The notes: generated by a model from the sequence alone, not told the origin. Positions 1 through 9,761 are shown, numbered from the stretch's first letter. The stretch is 64,000 nucleotides of DNA from Lachnospiraceae bacterium (GCA_021770245.1 JAETRI010000010.1:36556-100555), one strand, 5' to 3'. Program-made: numbers and translations.

Positions 1-557
1 TCAAAGGTCACGATGTTTCCCCGATTCTCATACAGTTTTTTCAGGATTGCCAGCTCCTTTGCGGTCAGCGCCACGCTTTCCTCCCCCTCCGCCACCGTTC
101 CCGCGGCAAAATCCACTTTCTTTTTTCCCAGAGCCAGCACCGCCTCAGGCTGCTTCAGACGCACGGGAGGAAAATAGCTCCGACGAAGGACGGCCGAAAT
201 CCGCAGGAGCAGTTCCCTGGGCAGAAAGGGCTTCGTGATGTAATCGTCCGCTCCCAGCCCCAGCCCTAAAAGCCTGTCGTTGTCCTCGTCTCTGGCGGAT
301 AAGAACAACAGGGGGATCTGGGAAAATGTTCGGATCTTCTGCATCAGATTAAATCCGTCACCGTCCGGCAGATTAATGTCCAGGATTGCCAGATCAAAAG
401 CTCCCGTATCCTTCTGAAAATACCCCAATGCTTCCCGACAGCTTCCCGCCGTTTCCACATGCCGAAACCCTTCCCGCAAAAGCATATCCTTCAGCATCCG
501 CACCAGATCCTCGTTATCGTCCACCACAAGAAGCCTGCAGTCATAGATATGATTCAT
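1..557 (-). CDS. OmpR-type response regulator, C-terminus cut by window edge
   Basis: The frame reads leftward from an ATG at 557 and runs off the left edge, so the protein is partial. The receiver domain is visible: acidic cluster VVDDNED near the N-terminus, phospho-acceptor Asp in LAILDINLPDGDGF near residue 60, and the Lys of DDYITKPF near residue 110. After it comes the start of a winged-helix output domain (VALTAKELAILKKLYENRG), which is the OmpR/PhoB arrangement. The gene is divergent from the ABC exporter at 979-3398; response regulators beside such exporters commonly control them, which I infer here. An in-frame ATG four codons upstream lies inside the linker of the leader hairpin; the downstream ATG is preferred. 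Confidence 0.9.
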   Translation of the reverse strand, partial: MNHIYDCRLLVVDDNEDLVRMLKDMLLREGFRHVETAGSCREALGYFQKDTGAFDLAILDINLPDGDGFNLMQKIRTFSQIPLLFLSARDEDNDRLLGLGLGADDYITKPFLPRELLLRISAVLRRSYFPPVRLKQPEAVLALGKKKVDFAAGTVAEGEESVALTAKELAILKKLYENRGNIVTF

Positions 558-587
558 CGTTATACCCATCTGCGCGCTTTGGCGCGC
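558..587 (-). promoter_or_regulatory. Hairpin-SD leader module before the response regulator
   Basis: A 6-bp GCGCGC stem with a 4-nt loop (572-587) ends 14 nt before the ATG. The linker reads AGATGGGTATAACG on the coding strand. An AT-rich hairpin (601-627, 10-bp arms) lies just upstream. The same pair of hairpins occurs at 15032-15087. Confidence 0.75.
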
Positions 588-947
588 ATACAAACCAAGG
601 AGATTGAAAGTGTCTTTCTTTCAATCTTGTTAACGCCTTTTTTATCCGCCGGCCTTCCTTCGGTCCCGGGCCGTTTCTGCAGGGCATCCTTCCCTACGGG
701 AACACAGGCCGCTCTGCATGCTGTCCTCCCGGAGCCGCCGGTTTTCTATCCATAATTATACCCGTCCGATTTCGTCCGCGCCATAGAACCGGGGAAAATT
801 TAAGGTAAAAGTAAGGCAGGCGTCACGGACGTTTAAGGAAAGGCGGTTATGCTGTATCCGGATTGAAAAACAAAGCCTCTCCGCCCGTAACGAAAGCGCC
901 GGTCTCCGGCGCGGAGGCGGGGCGGAAAATTTATCTTTAATTGATAT
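588..947. other. Divergent intergenic region, response regulator / ABC exporter
   Basis: No credible gene. On the minus strand there is a TATAAT at 755-760 (reverse complement) without a clear -35 box. Two TTTAAGG direct repeats at 799-805 and 832-838 are 33 nt apart, about three helical turns, and could be sites for the adjacent regulator; this is only a guess from spacing. Confidence 0.4.
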
Positions 948-978
948 GCGCGCCAAAGCGCGCAGATGGGAGTCGGCT
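948..978 (+). promoter_or_regulatory. Hairpin-SD leader module before the ABC ATPase
   Basis: Stem GCGCGC / GCGCGC with loop CAAA (948-963), then AGATGGGAGTCGGCT and the ATG at 979 (15 nt). An upstream in-frame ATG at 946 lies inside the hairpin and is rejected as the start. Confidence 0.75.
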
Positions 979-1911
979 ATGGAAGAAAAAAGGAACAAAA
1001 ACTATGCCGTGAAAACCGAAGGCCTCAGCAAGCGCTACGGCAGCGCCCTGTGTGTGGATCACGTGGACGTGAAGGTGCCCGCAGGAAGCATTTACGGCTT
1101 CCTGGGACCCAACGGGGCCGGAAAGAGCACCACTTTGAAGATGATCCTGGGGCTCGTCAAGCCTCAGGAAGGATCCGTCGAAGTCCTGGGCCGGGAGATG
1201 AATGACAAAAACAGACTGGAAATCCTGAAAGAGACCGGTTCCCTCATCGAGTCTCCTTCGTATTACGGCCACTTAACCGGAAGGGAAAACCTGCGCGTGG
1301 TCTGTCTGCTGAAAAGCCTTCCGGAAAAGCGCATCGACGAGGTCTTACAGATCGTCCGTATGGAAAAGCAGCAGCATAAAAAAGCCGGCCACTATTCCCT
1401 GGGCATGAAACAGCGGCTGGGCCTGGCCGCCGCCCTGCTGGGCCGCCCCCGCCTGCTTTTGCTGGATGAACCCACCAACGGGCTGGATCCCGCAGGCATC
1501 CAGGAAATGCGGGAGCTGATCCGTTCCCTGCCGGCCAAATACGATATGACCGTCGTGGTTTCCAGCCATCTGCTCAGCGAGATCGACCAGATGGCCACCC
1601 ATACCGGCATCATCGACAAGGGAGCGCTGATCTATCAGGACAGCCTGGCCAATCTCCACCGGCACAGCCGGAAACAGATCCGGCTTCGTACCATGGACAA
1701 CGAAGCCGCCTGCCGCTACCTCATGCAGCATCAGATCCCCTGCACGAGCCTGGAAGGCTTCCTGCTTTTCCGCGGCATGCCCGACGACAGCCTGGCGTCT
1801 CTGATGGCCGGCCTGGCAGCCGAGGGAATCGGCCTGCTGCGCATTGAAGAACAACAGCAGACCCTGGAGGATATCTTCCTGGATCTCACCGGAAGGAGGA
1901 TGAGCTTATGA
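979..1911 (+). CDS. ABC transporter ATPase, BcrA/LanF-like
   Basis: The 310-residue protein is a single ABC domain with a C-terminal extension. Walker A GPNGAGKST is at residues 43-51, the signature reads YSLGMKQRL, and Walker B is LLLLDEPTNGLDP. The overall type matches the ATPase subunits of bacitracin/lantibiotic exporters (BcrA, LanF) and NatA-like systems. It overlaps the next gene by four bases (ATGA), so it is translationally coupled to two membrane subunits. It would energise export of, or self-protection against, a membrane-active peptide; the substrate cannot be read from the sequence. The start at 979 follows a hairpin-SD module. Confidence 0.88.
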   Translation: MEEKRNKNYAVKTEGLSKRYGSALCVDHVDVKVPAGSIYGFLGPNGAGKSTTLKMILGLVKPQEGSVEVLGREMNDKNRLEILKETGSLIESPSYYGHLTGRENLRVVCLLKSLPEKRIDEVLQIVRMEKQQHKKAGHYSLGMKQRLGLAAALLGRPRLLLLDEPTNGLDPAGIQEMRELIRSLPAKYDMTVVVSSHLLSEIDQMATHTGIIDKGALIYQDSLANLHRHSRKQIRLRTMDNEAACRYLMQHQIPCTSLEGFLLFRGMPDDSLASLMAGLAAEGIGLLRIEEQQQTLEDIFLDLTGRRMSL

Positions 1912-2663
1912 TCAGGGAACTGAGAACGGAATTATTTAAGGTAAAGAGGCGGTTTCTCTGGCTTCTGCCCCTGGGCGTAATCCTGACGGAATTTCTCTGG
2001 ATTTATACCAATGACTACCTGCGCCAGCCCGAGATCCTGGCCGAGGGGTATACCACGCTGCTTTATCAGCTTCCCCTCATGAATACCATTTTCCTTCCTC
2101 TCATTCTGGCCGCCATCGCCAGCCGGATCTGCGATGCGGAAAATAAGGGAAATACTTATAAGCTGCTGTGCACCATGCAGCAAAAGGGCAGGATTTTCGA
2201 CATCAAGCTGATCCTGGGAGGGATGTATGTGCTCCTGTTCACCGTGCTGGAGGCGGCGAACCTGTTCCTGCTGGCACACATGATCCATGTGACGCAGGCG
2301 CTTCCGGTCAGGCATGTCCTCATCTTCCTGGGTGTATGCTTCCTCGTCAGCCTGGCGGTCTATCTGTGTCAGCTCATCCTTTCCCTGCTCCTAACCAGCC
2401 AGCTCATCCCTCTCTTTATCGGGCTTCTCGGGAGCCTTACGGGACTGTTTTCCGCCTTTTTCCCCATAGGCGTCCTCGCCGGTATAACCCCCTGGGGCTA
2501 TTATCTCATGGGTATGACGTTTTCTATGCACTACGATGCCGATACGCGCACCTACGTCATCTATGAGGTCCCCTTCCGCACCGTCTGGTTCCTTTGTTAT
2601 CTGGCTGCTGCCTGCATTCTGTATGTTGTGGGTAAGCGTCTTTTCCTCAGAAAGGAGGTCTGA
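1908..2663 (+). CDS. ABC transporter permease, LanE/LanG or BcrB type
   Basis: A 251-residue integral membrane protein with about six hydrophobic segments and a short basic cytoplasmic start (MIRELRTELFKVKRRF), typical of permeases paired with LanF/BcrA ATPases. The ATG overlaps the ATPase stop codon. The next permease starts three bases after its stop, so the exporter appears to be an ATPase plus two different membrane subunits. Family-level identity rests on size, topology and context; there is no catalytic motif to check. Confidence 0.8.
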   Translation: MIRELRTELFKVKRRFLWLLPLGVILTEFLWIYTNDYLRQPEILAEGYTTLLYQLPLMNTIFLPLILAAIASRICDAENKGNTYKLLCTMQQKGRIFDIKLILGGMYVLLFTVLEAANLFLLAHMIHVTQALPVRHVLIFLGVCFLVSLAVYLCQLILSLLLTSQLIPLFIGLLGSLTGLFSAFFPIGVLAGITPWGYYLMGMTFSMHYDADTRTYVIYEVPFRTVWFLCYLAAACILYVVGKRLFLRKEV

Positions 2664-2666
2664 GCC

Positions 2667-3398
2667 ATGCTGCTACGCTGTATACATGCCGAAATGATAA
2701 AATTAAAACGATCCTTCATCTGGGCCGTTTTCTTCATCCTTCCTCCGATCGGTACCGTTATGGGCTGCGCCAACTATATGCAGAATCTGGGGATTTTAAA
2801 GGAGGAATGGTACAGCCTGTGGACGCAGACTACCCTGTTTTATTCCAATTTTTTCTTCCCGCCCCTCATCGCGGTCTATTGCGCCTACCTGTGGCGGCTG
2901 GAAAACTTCAACCACAACCGAAATTCCCTGATGACCTCGCCCATACCCGTCTCCTGTCTCTATGGGGCGCAGTTTCTCACCATCGCCTGCATCACCCTGG
3001 CTACCCAGCTGTATGTGGGATTCCTCTATACCGTCTCGGGCTCCCTCCTGGGTCTGCCCGGCCTGCCGCCCCTGCAGATCTGGCTTTGGCTGCTGCGCGG
3101 GACGCTGGGAGGCCTGGCGATTGCCGCCGTGCAGCTCTTTCTGGCATCCGTCCTGCGCAGCTTCGCCCTGTCGATTGCCATCGGCCTGCTGGCAGGAATT
3201 ATGGGATTTCTCGCGTCCAACCTGGGGGCAGGGCTCTTCTTCCCCTATTCCCTCATGCTCCTGGGGATGAACGCCAATCGGAGTGAGGATATGTTGAGCG
3301 GCTCTGCCCTTCCCTTCTATCTTAGCTGCCTGCTCTTCCTCGGAGCGTTCTTTTTCCTGGGGATACACTACCTGAAGCGGGCCGATGTAAAGGCATAG
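2667..3398 (+). CDS. Second ABC transporter permease of the same exporter
   Basis: A 243-residue membrane protein with about six segments and the same opening as its neighbour (MLLRCIHAEMIKLKRSF). A strong SD (AAAGGAGG) overlaps the end of the upstream permease gene. Two related but non-identical permeases after one ATPase is the LanFEG arrangement of lantibiotic immunity transporters. No lantibiotic precursor or synthetase is in the window, so a detoxification role is more likely than self-immunity; this is inference. Confidence 0.8.
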   Translation: MLLRCIHAEMIKLKRSFIWAVFFILPPIGTVMGCANYMQNLGILKEEWYSLWTQTTLFYSNFFFPPLIAVYCAYLWRLENFNHNRNSLMTSPIPVSCLYGAQFLTIACITLATQLYVGFLYTVSGSLLGLPGLPPLQIWLWLLRGTLGGLAIAAVQLFLASVLRSFALSIAIGLLAGIMGFLASNLGAGLFFPYSLMLLGMNANRSEDMLSGSALPFYLSCLLFLGAFFFLGIHYLKRADVKA

Positions 3399-3399
3399 A

Positions 3400-3456
3400 C
3401 GCCGCGGGGCAGGGCAGGGGTGGCGCAGGGGCCGCAGGGCCGTTCATGCGTTTGTC
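3400..3456 (-). repeat. R2 GC-rich intergenic repeat, copy 1
   Basis: On the minus strand it shares the core GACAAACGCATGAA-GGCCCTGCGGCCCCTGCGCC with six other places in the window. It lies between two convergent genes. Confidence 0.7.
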
Positions 3457-3540
3457 CTGGGGCAGGCGTACCTCCCAAAACCAGGGCAGTCTTCTCTTCG
3501 CCGGAGCAGGGCGGCCGCATTTCCATGCGCACCGGGCAAA

Positions 3541-3566
3541 TGGCAGCGGCCAAAAGGCCGCTGCCA
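3541..3566 (-). terminator. Terminator-like hairpin downstream of ackA
   Basis: An 11-bp perfect stem (TGGCAGCGGCC / GGCCGCTGCCA) with a 4-nt loop, 16 nt after the ackA stop. The following U tract is short (ATTTG), so efficiency is uncertain. Confidence 0.6.
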
Positions 3567-3581
3567 CAGGAAAACCCCGAT

Positions 3582-4784
3582 TCACGATTTCTTCGTCAGG
3601 CGTACCGTCTCCCTGGCGATAGCCAGTTCCTCGTTGGTGGGTACCACCATGGTCACTACCTTCGCCCCTTCGTCGGAAAGGATCACTTCCTCACCGCGTA
3701 TCCGGTTGCGCTCCGGGTCGATATTGGTCCCCAGATAGCCGATGTATTGCGCCACCATGGCGCGCACCTCCGCGTTGTTTTCACCCACTCCGGCCGTAAA
3801 GGCAATCACATCCACCCCGTTCATGGCCGCCGCATAGGCGCCGATATACTTGCCCACCCGGTACGCATATGCCTCCAGCGCATGGCCGGCCTGCTCGTTC
3901 CCCTCTTCCGCCGCCAAAACCAGATCGCGGAAATCGCTGGAGGCCCCGTCGGAAAGTCCCAGCACGCCTGACTTCTTGTTGCAGATTTCGATCACCTGCG
4001 CCGCATCCAGCCCTTCCTTTTCCGCCAGGAAAGAAAGGATTGCGGGATCCATATCCCCGCTTCTGGTTCCCATAATCAGCCCTTCCAGGGGCGTTAAACC
4101 CATGGAGGTATCCACGGATTCGCCGTATTTCACCGCGGATACGGAGGCGCCGTTTCCCAGATGGCAGACGATGATTTTCAAATCCTTACGGTCCTTCCCC
4201 AGGATCTGCGCAGCCCGTTTCGATACGAAGTCGTGGCTCGTTCCGTGAAAGCCGTAACGCCTGATCTTATATTTTCGATAATATTCATAGGGAAGGCCGT
4301 ACAGATAAGCCTTCTTCGGCATGGTCTGATGGAAGGCCGTATCGAATACCGCTACCATGGGCACACCCGGCATGATGGCCTGACAGGAACGGATGCCGAT
4401 CAAATTGGCCGGATTATGCAGAGGGGCCAGGTCGCTGCAGCCCTCGATGGCATGGATCACCGCCTCGTCGATCACCACGGCTTCGGAGAAATCCTCGCCC
4501 CCGTGCACCACACGATGGCCCACGGCCCCGATTTCTTCCAAGGAGGAAATCACGCCGGCTTTTTCGTCCGTAAGCTTCTCGATCACCATTTTCACGGCAG
4601 CGGTATGGTCGGGCATATCCGCTTCCTCCTTCACCTTTTCCCCGCCGACAGGCTGATGGGAGATACAGCTGCCGTCGATGCCGATCCTTTCACACAAGCC
4701 CTTTGCCAGCACTGCTTCCGTATCGCTGTCGATCAGCTGATATTTCAGGGAAGAGCTGCCGCAGTTTAATACCAATACTTTCAT
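3582..4784 (-). CDS. ackA: Acetate kinase
   Basis: A 400-residue protein, the normal length for AckA. It opens [17 protein letters not shown] (N-terminal phosphate-binding signature), has GYRVVHGG-like [11 protein letters not shown], the YGFHGTSH motif, and [11 protein letters not shown] in the second half. It interconverts acetyl phosphate + ADP and acetate + ATP in the cytoplasm, the last step of acetate fermentation. The usual partner pta is not adjacent; the upstream neighbour is a GH78 gene 73 nt away with no obvious terminator between, so co-transcription is possible. The start is preceded by a hairpin-SD module (AGATAGGAG). Confidence 0.97.
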   Translation of the reverse strand: MKVLVLNCGSSSLKYQLIDSDTEAVLAKGLCERIGIDGSCISHQPVGGEKVKEEADMPDHTAAVKMVIEKLTDEKAGVISSLEEIGAVGHRVVHGGEDFSEAVVIDEAVIHAIEGCSDLAPLHNPANLIGIRSCQAIMPGVPMVAVFDTAFHQTMPKKAYLYGLPYEYYRKYKIRRYGFHGTSHDFVSKRAAQILGKDRKDLKIIVCHLGNGASVSAVKYGESVDTSMGLTPLEGLIMGTRSGDMDPAILSFLAEKEGLDAAQVIEICNKKSGVLGLSDGASSDFRDLVLAAEEGNEQAGHALEAYAYRVGKYIGAYAAAMNGVDVIAFTAGVGENNAEVRAMVAQYIGYLGTNIDPERNRIRGEEVILSDEGAKVVTMVVPTNEELAIARETVRLTKKS

Positions 4785-4814
4785 AAATATGCTCCTATCT
4801 GCGCCTTATGGCGC
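4785..4814 (-). promoter_or_regulatory. Hairpin-SD leader module before ackA
   Basis: Stem GCGCC / GGCGC with loop TTAT in plus orientation (4801-4814), then AGATAGGAGCATATTT (16 nt) and the ATG. Confidence 0.7.
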
Positions 4815-4857
4815 GTACAAGTCTTTCCCGTTTCCGCCCGGCGGCACGGGACTTCTT

Positions 4858-7800
4858 TTACGGATTATTATATCCGCTTTCCGGCGCCGGGACAACCTGG
4901 AAATCATAACTTCCCGATGCAAGACGAAGCCACAGCCCGGAGTCGTCCTGTTCTTCCACGCAGAGTCCCTCCGCTTCGGAAAGCAGCATCCCGCTTTCCA
5001 GCGTATTGTCTTCCCTGCCCCAGGGCAGGCGCAGCCGGGCCGTCGTATTGGCCGGGATGGTCACCCGGTAACGATATCCGTTTTCCTCCCTTTCCCATCC
5101 GCTTTCCACAGTTCCGTAAACGCCCGTATAGCTTCCGCGCGCGTACTGCAGGCTCCCTCCGATTGTCGGTTTGAGAAGGATTCTCTTAAAACCCGGTTCC
5201 TCCTCTGCCGGATTGATTCCCAAGATTCCACTGTAGAACCACTCTCCCACGGAACCCAGCGCATAGTGATTCAGGGAGCCGTAAATCGCGTAGGTTCCGT
5301 CCTCATACTCCGTATAGGCCGTCCAGCTTTCCGCCGTGGTGGTCGCTCCCATACGGATATCATGCCCCCAGGAGGGAGCGGTTTTCTGTTCCAAAAGGAG
5401 CAAAGCGTCCTCTCCGTATCCCGCCTCCGATAATGCCGGAAGCAGATACGGCAGACCGATATAACCGCAGGATGGATGGTGCTGCGCATACCTGACGCAG
5501 GAAACCAGAAATTCTCCGGCCGCTTCCCGTAGTTCCTCCGGGTATAATTCATATTCCAGCCCCAAGGCATATGCGGTCTGTGTCCATTCCGTCAGGGAGC
5601 CGTCTTCCAGCATCCATTCCCTCTGCCAGCCTTCCCGGAACCGTTCATAAACCTCCCGGTAGCGTTGTTCCTCCTCCTGTTTTCCCAGCGCCGCAGCCAT
5701 CTTCGATAAAAGGAGAGCGCTGTAGGCCGACTGGGCCGTGTCCGTCATCCTGGCGGATGTCTCGCCGTACTGCAGATGATCCCCGTAGCTGTCCGTTCCC
5801 GGACGTACGCCTTCCGTACAGGTCCGCTCCAGATAATCTACCCAGGCGCACATGGCATCAAAATTTTCTTCCACCACCGCCGTATCCCCATACTGTCGAT
5901 ACAATACCCACGGAAGGATTACCATGGCATCTCCCCAGCCGTTTTTCCCAAATCCCTGATCCGGGGTATGGGGCGCTATGTCCGCGCAGGCACCGTCACT
6001 CTTTTGCTCTAAGCGCAGCCATCTCAGATAATCCCGCAGAAAGGAATATACATCCATATGGTATGCCGCGCTTCTGGAAAATGCCGCAATGTCTCCCGCC
6101 CACCCCAGGCGTTCGTCTCTCTGCGGACAGTCCGTCGGCACATCCACAAAGTTACTCCTCTGCGCCCACAACGTGTTCTGGTAGATCCGGTTCAGCCAGA
6201 TATCGGAGCTCTCAAAGCGTCCCGTTTCTTCCATACCGGACATGACCGCCACCCCTTCCGCGCTCAGCAGCCAGGCCTCTTCCCCCAGTCCCGATATCTG
6301 CACATAACGGAAACCGCGGCATACCAGGGAAGGCGCATACTGCTCCTCTCCCTCTCCCTTCAGCACATAATAATCCGTATCGGACGCAGACAGGAGATTT
6401 CTCGTCCAGACCGTTCCCGGCACGTCGTCTCTGTTGCGCATCCTTTCCGTATTCAGGGCTTCCCCGTACCGGATGATAATGCAGCTTCCCCGATTCCCCC
6501 TCACCGTGATCCGGCAGACTCCCGTAAATTCCTGGCCGAAGTCCAAAACCACGCTTCCCTCTTCCGGCTCCGTCCGTTCAACCGGCTGCAGGGTCGCGAT
6601 ATGCTCCACACCCTCTCGGGTACGGGCCCGCATGGGCAGGGAATAGATCTGCCCTTCCACACAGTCCGTTACCGCCGCTTTCCAGCCCGTTCCCCTGCCC
6701 TCCGGCAGATTCCATCCCTCCTGCTCCCGGGTCGCGTCATAGAATTCGCCCTGGTACATGTCGTCCCTGCGAATCGGTCCGTCCAGGCAGGCTTCCCAGC
6801 TTTCGTCCGTCACCACCACCTGCCTGCTTCCGTCCGAATAAGAGATGACCAGTTTCCCCAGAAAAGCAGGCCCATCCCCCCAAGGACACCAGCTGCCCGC
6901 CGTTCCCACCGCCCGGTCGTACCAGCCATGGCCCAGACAGACCCCTATCCTGTTCCTTCCCGACCGCAGCAGTCCGGTCACATCATAGATACAATAGGCC
7001 AGTTCCTTATCATATACCGTCTGCCCCGGTTCAAAACAGTAATCACAAACCGCCTCGCCGTTCAGGTACAGCCGATAGATTCCAAGAGCCGAGGCATATA
7101 GTCTGGCCGCTTCCACCTCCCTCTCCTCTACGGTAAAATCCCCCCTCAGGCAGGGAGCCGGCCCGTCGTTTCCGGGAGTCAGCGTCACCCCCGCTTCCGC
7201 ACAGCCCATCCCGTCCAATACTTTGATATATTCCGGTGAAAAAATCGTATTGTCTTTATCCTCAAAGTCTTCTTCATAATAGATCCTTCCGTCCTCTCCC
7301 CACACCCGGATGTTATCGAACCGGGAAAATTCCTCGGTCCGTATATTATACAGGCCGATCCGCCCCACCGCCTTCGGAACCGCGAGGGAAGTCTCCCCTA
7401 CCAGGCTGCCGTCCAGATAGGTCACCGCCTGATTTCCGTCCACCTCAATGCGCATGGAAACGCGCCCCGATCTGAAATCCTCGGGTGAACAGAATTCCGC
7501 CAGTTCCGTCCGCTTCTCCTCCTGCATTTGATACCCGTCCATCCGACAGGTATCCAGACATACCGTCTCTCCCTGCAGGGATACCGTCCATACATAATAC
7601 TCCCCGTAACGATCCGTATCCGCCCCGAAAACAAACCCCGCCGCCCCGTTTCCTCCCTCGAAATCATAGGTAATCGTATAGCGGCAGTTCTCCGGGACAG
7701 GGTTCTCCGGCCGTTCCCGGGAAGCGCCTATCCACTGTGCCCCGTCCCAGCCGCTTCCCATAAGCCCGGTTTCAAACCAGGCTTCCTCCTGAGGCTGCGC

Positions 7801-8229
7801 GATTTTCCCTTCCTCGTCCCATACCGTTACATCCCAATAATATCTTGTCGCAGCCCGGAGCGGTTCCCCCTCATAAAAGATCCCCGCGGACTGCCCGGAT
7901 TCCACCCGGCCGCTGTCCCACACGCAGCTGCCTTGCTCCAGACGTTCCCTGCTCTCCGCCACCCGTATCCTGTATGCGCTCTGGGCCTGTCCCCTTTTCG
8001 CACTTTCCATCTGCCAGGAAAAACCGGGCCGCTCCTCCTCTATGCCCAGCGGGTTCCTGCGGTATTCCACCTTCAGATTTTCTATCACCGCAGTCGAACC
8101 GCCCTCCGCATCCGTATCTTCCGGGATCCTGCGTCCTCCGCATCCGGACACACAAAGAAACCCTGCTGTCAGTAAGAACAGGCAGGTTACATACAATGCC
8201 GCATTTCTATTCAACTTTTTTCCCCTCAT
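4858..8229 (-). CDS. GH78 alpha-L-rhamnosidase, predicted lipoprotein
   Basis: About 1120 residues. The N-terminus has a hydrophobic stretch ending in a lipobox (FLCVSGC), so the enzyme should be lipid-anchored on the outer face of the membrane. The order of regions matches GH78 enzymes: an N-terminal beta domain (ENLKVEYRRNPLGIEEERPGFSW), carbohydrate-binding beta domains, then the (alpha/alpha)6 catalytic barrel with FVDVPTDCPQRDERLGWAGD, which carries acidic catalytic residues in this family. It would release L-rhamnose from plant or microbial glycans. The ATG at 8229 lacks an SD, while a TTG at 8214 has GAGGGG seven bases upstream, so the true start may be 8214. No sugar transporter is adjacent. 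Confidence 0.9.
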   Translation of the reverse strand: MRGKKLNRNAALYVTCLFLLTAGFLCVSGCGGRRIPEDTDAEGGSTAVIENLKVEYRRNPLGIEEERPGFSWQMESAKRGQAQSAYRIRVAESRERLEQGSCVWDSGRVESGQSAGIFYEGEPLRAATRYYWDVTVWDEEGKIAQPQEEAWFETGLMGSGWDGAQWIGASRERPENPVPENCRYTITYDFEGGNGAAGFVFGADTDRYGEYYVWTVSLQGETVCLDTCRMDGYQMQEEKRTELAEFCSPEDFRSGRVSMRIEVDGNQAVTYLDGSLVGETSLAVPKAVGRIGLYNIRTEEFSRFDNIRVWGEDGRIYYEEDFEDKDNTIFSPEYIKVLDGMGCAEAGVTLTPGNDGPAPCLRGDFTVEEREVEAARLYASALGIYRLYLNGEAVCDYCFEPGQTVYDKELAYCIYDVTGLLRSGRNRIGVCLGHGWYDRAVGTAGSWCPWGDGPAFLGKLVISYSDGSRQVVVTDESWEACLDGPIRRDDMYQGEFYDATREQEGWNLPEGRGTGWKAAVTDCVEGQIYSLPMRARTREGVEHIATLQPVERTEPEEGSVVLDFGQEFTGVCRITVRGNRGSCIIIRYGEALNTERMRNRDDVPGTVWTRNLLSASDTDYYVLKGEGEEQYAPSLVCRGFRYVQISGLGEEAWLLSAEGVAVMSGMEETGRFESSDIWLNRIYQNTLWAQRSNFVDVPTDCPQRDERLGWAGDIAAFSRSAAYHMDVYSFLRDYLRWLRLEQKSDGACADIAPHTPDQGFGKNGWGDAMVILPWVLYRQYGDTAVVEENFDAMCAWVDYLERTCTEGVRPGTDSYGDHLQYGETSARMTDTAQSAYSALLLSKMAAALGKQEEEQRYREVYERFREGWQREWMLEDGSLTEWTQTAYALGLEYELYPEELREAAGEFLVSCVRYAQHHPSCGYIGLPYLLPALSEAGYGEDALLLLEQKTAPSWGHDIRMGATTTAESWTAYTEYEDGTYAIYGSLNHYALGSVGEWFYSGILGINPAEEEPGFKRILLKPTIGGSLQYARGSYTGVYGTVESGWEREENGYRYRVTIPANTTARLRLPWGREDNTLESGMLLSEAEGLCVEEQDDSGLWLRLASGSYDFQVVPAPESGYNNP

Positions 8230-8249
8230 AAAGTATACTAAAAAATAAT

Positions 8250-8266
8250 GCCGGGCCGCGCCCGGC
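8250..8266 (-). terminator. Second hairpin after proS with U tract
   Basis: GCCGGGC / GCCCGGC stem with a 3-nt loop, followed on the minus strand by ATTATTTTTT. It may act with the hairpin at 8282-8313. Confidence 0.65.
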
Positions 8267-8281
8267 CGCTTTCCGTTAAAG

Positions 8282-8313
8282 AAAAAGGCGCGGCATATGG
8301 CACCACGCCTTTT
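8282..8313 (-). terminator. Intrinsic terminator of proS
   Basis: AAAAGGCG / CGCCTTTT stem enclosing a second short stem, 18 nt after the proS stop and running into TTTTTCTTT on the minus strand. Confidence 0.8.
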
Positions 8314-8330
8314 CCCGGTCTTCCTGCATC

Positions 8331-9761
8331 CTAATAGGCCCGTCCCCAGTACACCATTTTCTTCGCGCTCTTCCCGCAGCAGACACACCGGTCGCTGATC
8401 TGTTCCTGCTCAAAGGGCATACACCGGCTGGTGGCCGCAAATTTTTCCTTAATCTCATCCTCGCAGGCCTGATCCCCGCACCACATGGCTTTCACAAAGC
8501 CAGGATGATTGTCCAGCACGTCCTGCAGCTCTTCCATATTTACGGCGGTATAGGTATGGGAATCTCTGTGGGCACGGGCGCGTTCCAGCATTTCCTTCTG
8601 CATCCGCTCCAAGAGCTCTCCCGCCTTTGTTTCCAATTCCTCCAGCGCGGTTTCCAGCTTTTCCCCGGTATCCCGACGGCAGATTACGCATTTACCCGCT
8701 TCGATATCCTTGGGTCCGATCTCCACGCGAAGAGGAATCCCGCGCATCTCCTGCTCGGAAAACTTCCATCCGGGGCTCTTGTCGGAATCGTCCACCTTCA
8801 CCCGGAAACTGCTCAGACGGTCGCGAAGCGCATAAGCCGTCTCCAAAACCCCCTCCTTTTTCTGCTGGATAGGAATAATCATGATCTGGGTGGGCGCCAC
8901 TCTGGGCGGCAGCACCAATCCGGAATTGTCCCCGTGCACCATGATAATCGCCCCGATCAGGCGGGTGGTCATTCCCCAGGAGGTTTGGTACACATATTTC
9001 AGTTTATTGTCCCTGTCCGTAAACTGGATGCCGAAGGCCTTCGCAAAGCCGTCCCCAAAATTGTGGCTGGTGCCGGACTGCAGCGCCTTTCCGTCATGCA
9101 TCAGAGCTTCTATAGTATAAGTGGATTCCGCCCCCGCGAACTTCTCCTTCTCCGTCTTCCTGCCGCGGATCACGGGCATGGCCAATACCTCTTCACAGAA
9201 ATCCGCATATACGTTCAGCATCTGGATGGTGCGCTCCTCCGCCTCCTCCATGGTGGCATGGGCGGTATGTCCCTCCTGCCACAGGAATTCCCGGGAACGC
9301 AGGAAAGGCCTGGTTTCTTTCTCCCAGCGTACCACCGAGCACCACTGGTTATATACCTTGGGCAGATCCCGATAAGAATGGATATCGTTTTTATAAAAAT
9401 CGCAGAAAAGCGTCTCGGAAGTGGGCCGCACGCAAAGGCGCTCCTGCAGCGGATTTAAACCTCCATAGGTCACCCATGCCACCTCCGGCGCGAACCCTTC
9501 CACATGATCCTTTTCCTTCTGGAGAAGGCTCTCCGGAATAAACATGGGCAGATAGACATTCTCCACCCCCGTGGCCTTGAACCGCTCGTCCAGCTGCTTC
9601 TGGATCAGTTCCCAAATCGCATAGCCCGCCGGTTTAATCACCATGCATCCCTTTACGCTCGTATAATCGATCAGTTCCGCCTTCTTAACCACATCGGTAT
9701 ACCATTGGGCAAAATCCTCTTCCATGGAAGTGATCGCTTCCACCAGTTTCTTATCCGCCAT
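8331..9761 (-). CDS. proS: Prolyl-tRNA synthetase, archaeal/eukaryal-like (ProS type 3)
   Basis: 476 residues, the length of the short ProRS type that lacks the bacterial editing insertion. Class II motifs are present: motif 2 around [25 protein letters not shown] and motif 3 near [18 protein letters not shown]. The C-terminal zinc-binding extension typical of type 3 is seen (cysteines in CVICRRD and in [19 protein letters not shown] at the very end). It charges tRNA-Pro. The gene has its own promoter (9828-9856) and a hairpin-SD leader. I looked for a T-box in the short 5' UTR and found none. Confidence 0.96.
   Translation of the reverse strand: MADKKLVEAITSMEEDFAQWYTDVVKKAELIDYTSVKGCMVIKPAGYAIWELIQKQLDERFKATGVENVYLPMFIPESLLQKEKDHVEGFAPEVAWVTYGGLNPLQERLCVRPTSETLFCDFYKNDIHSYRDLPKVYNQWCSVVRWEKETRPFLRSREFLWQEGHTAHATMEEAEERTIQMLNVYADFCEEVLAMPVIRGRKTEKEKFAGAESTYTIEALMHDGKALQSGTSHNFGDGFAKAFGIQFTDRDNKLKYVYQTSWGMTTRLIGAIIMVHGDNSGLVLPPRVAPTQIMIIPIQQKKEGVLETAYALRDRLSSFRVKVDDSDKSPGWKFSEQEMRGIPLRVEIGPKDIEAGKCVICRRDTGEKLETALEELETKAGELLERMQKEMLERARAHRDSHTYTAVNMEELQDVLDNHPGFVKAMWCGDQACEDEIKEKFAATSRCMPFEQEQISDRCVCCGKSAKKMVYWGRAY

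Noticed and set aside
946..978. Upstream ATG of the ABC ATPase frame
   Set aside because: It lies in the 5' arm of the GCGCGC hairpin with no SD before it; the ATG at 979 follows GGGAG.
3850..4769. Plus-strand frames opposite ackA, and similar long frames opposite GH78, proS, GH31 and pgi
   Set aside because: Shadow frames from the high-GC third-position pattern of real genes on the other strand.
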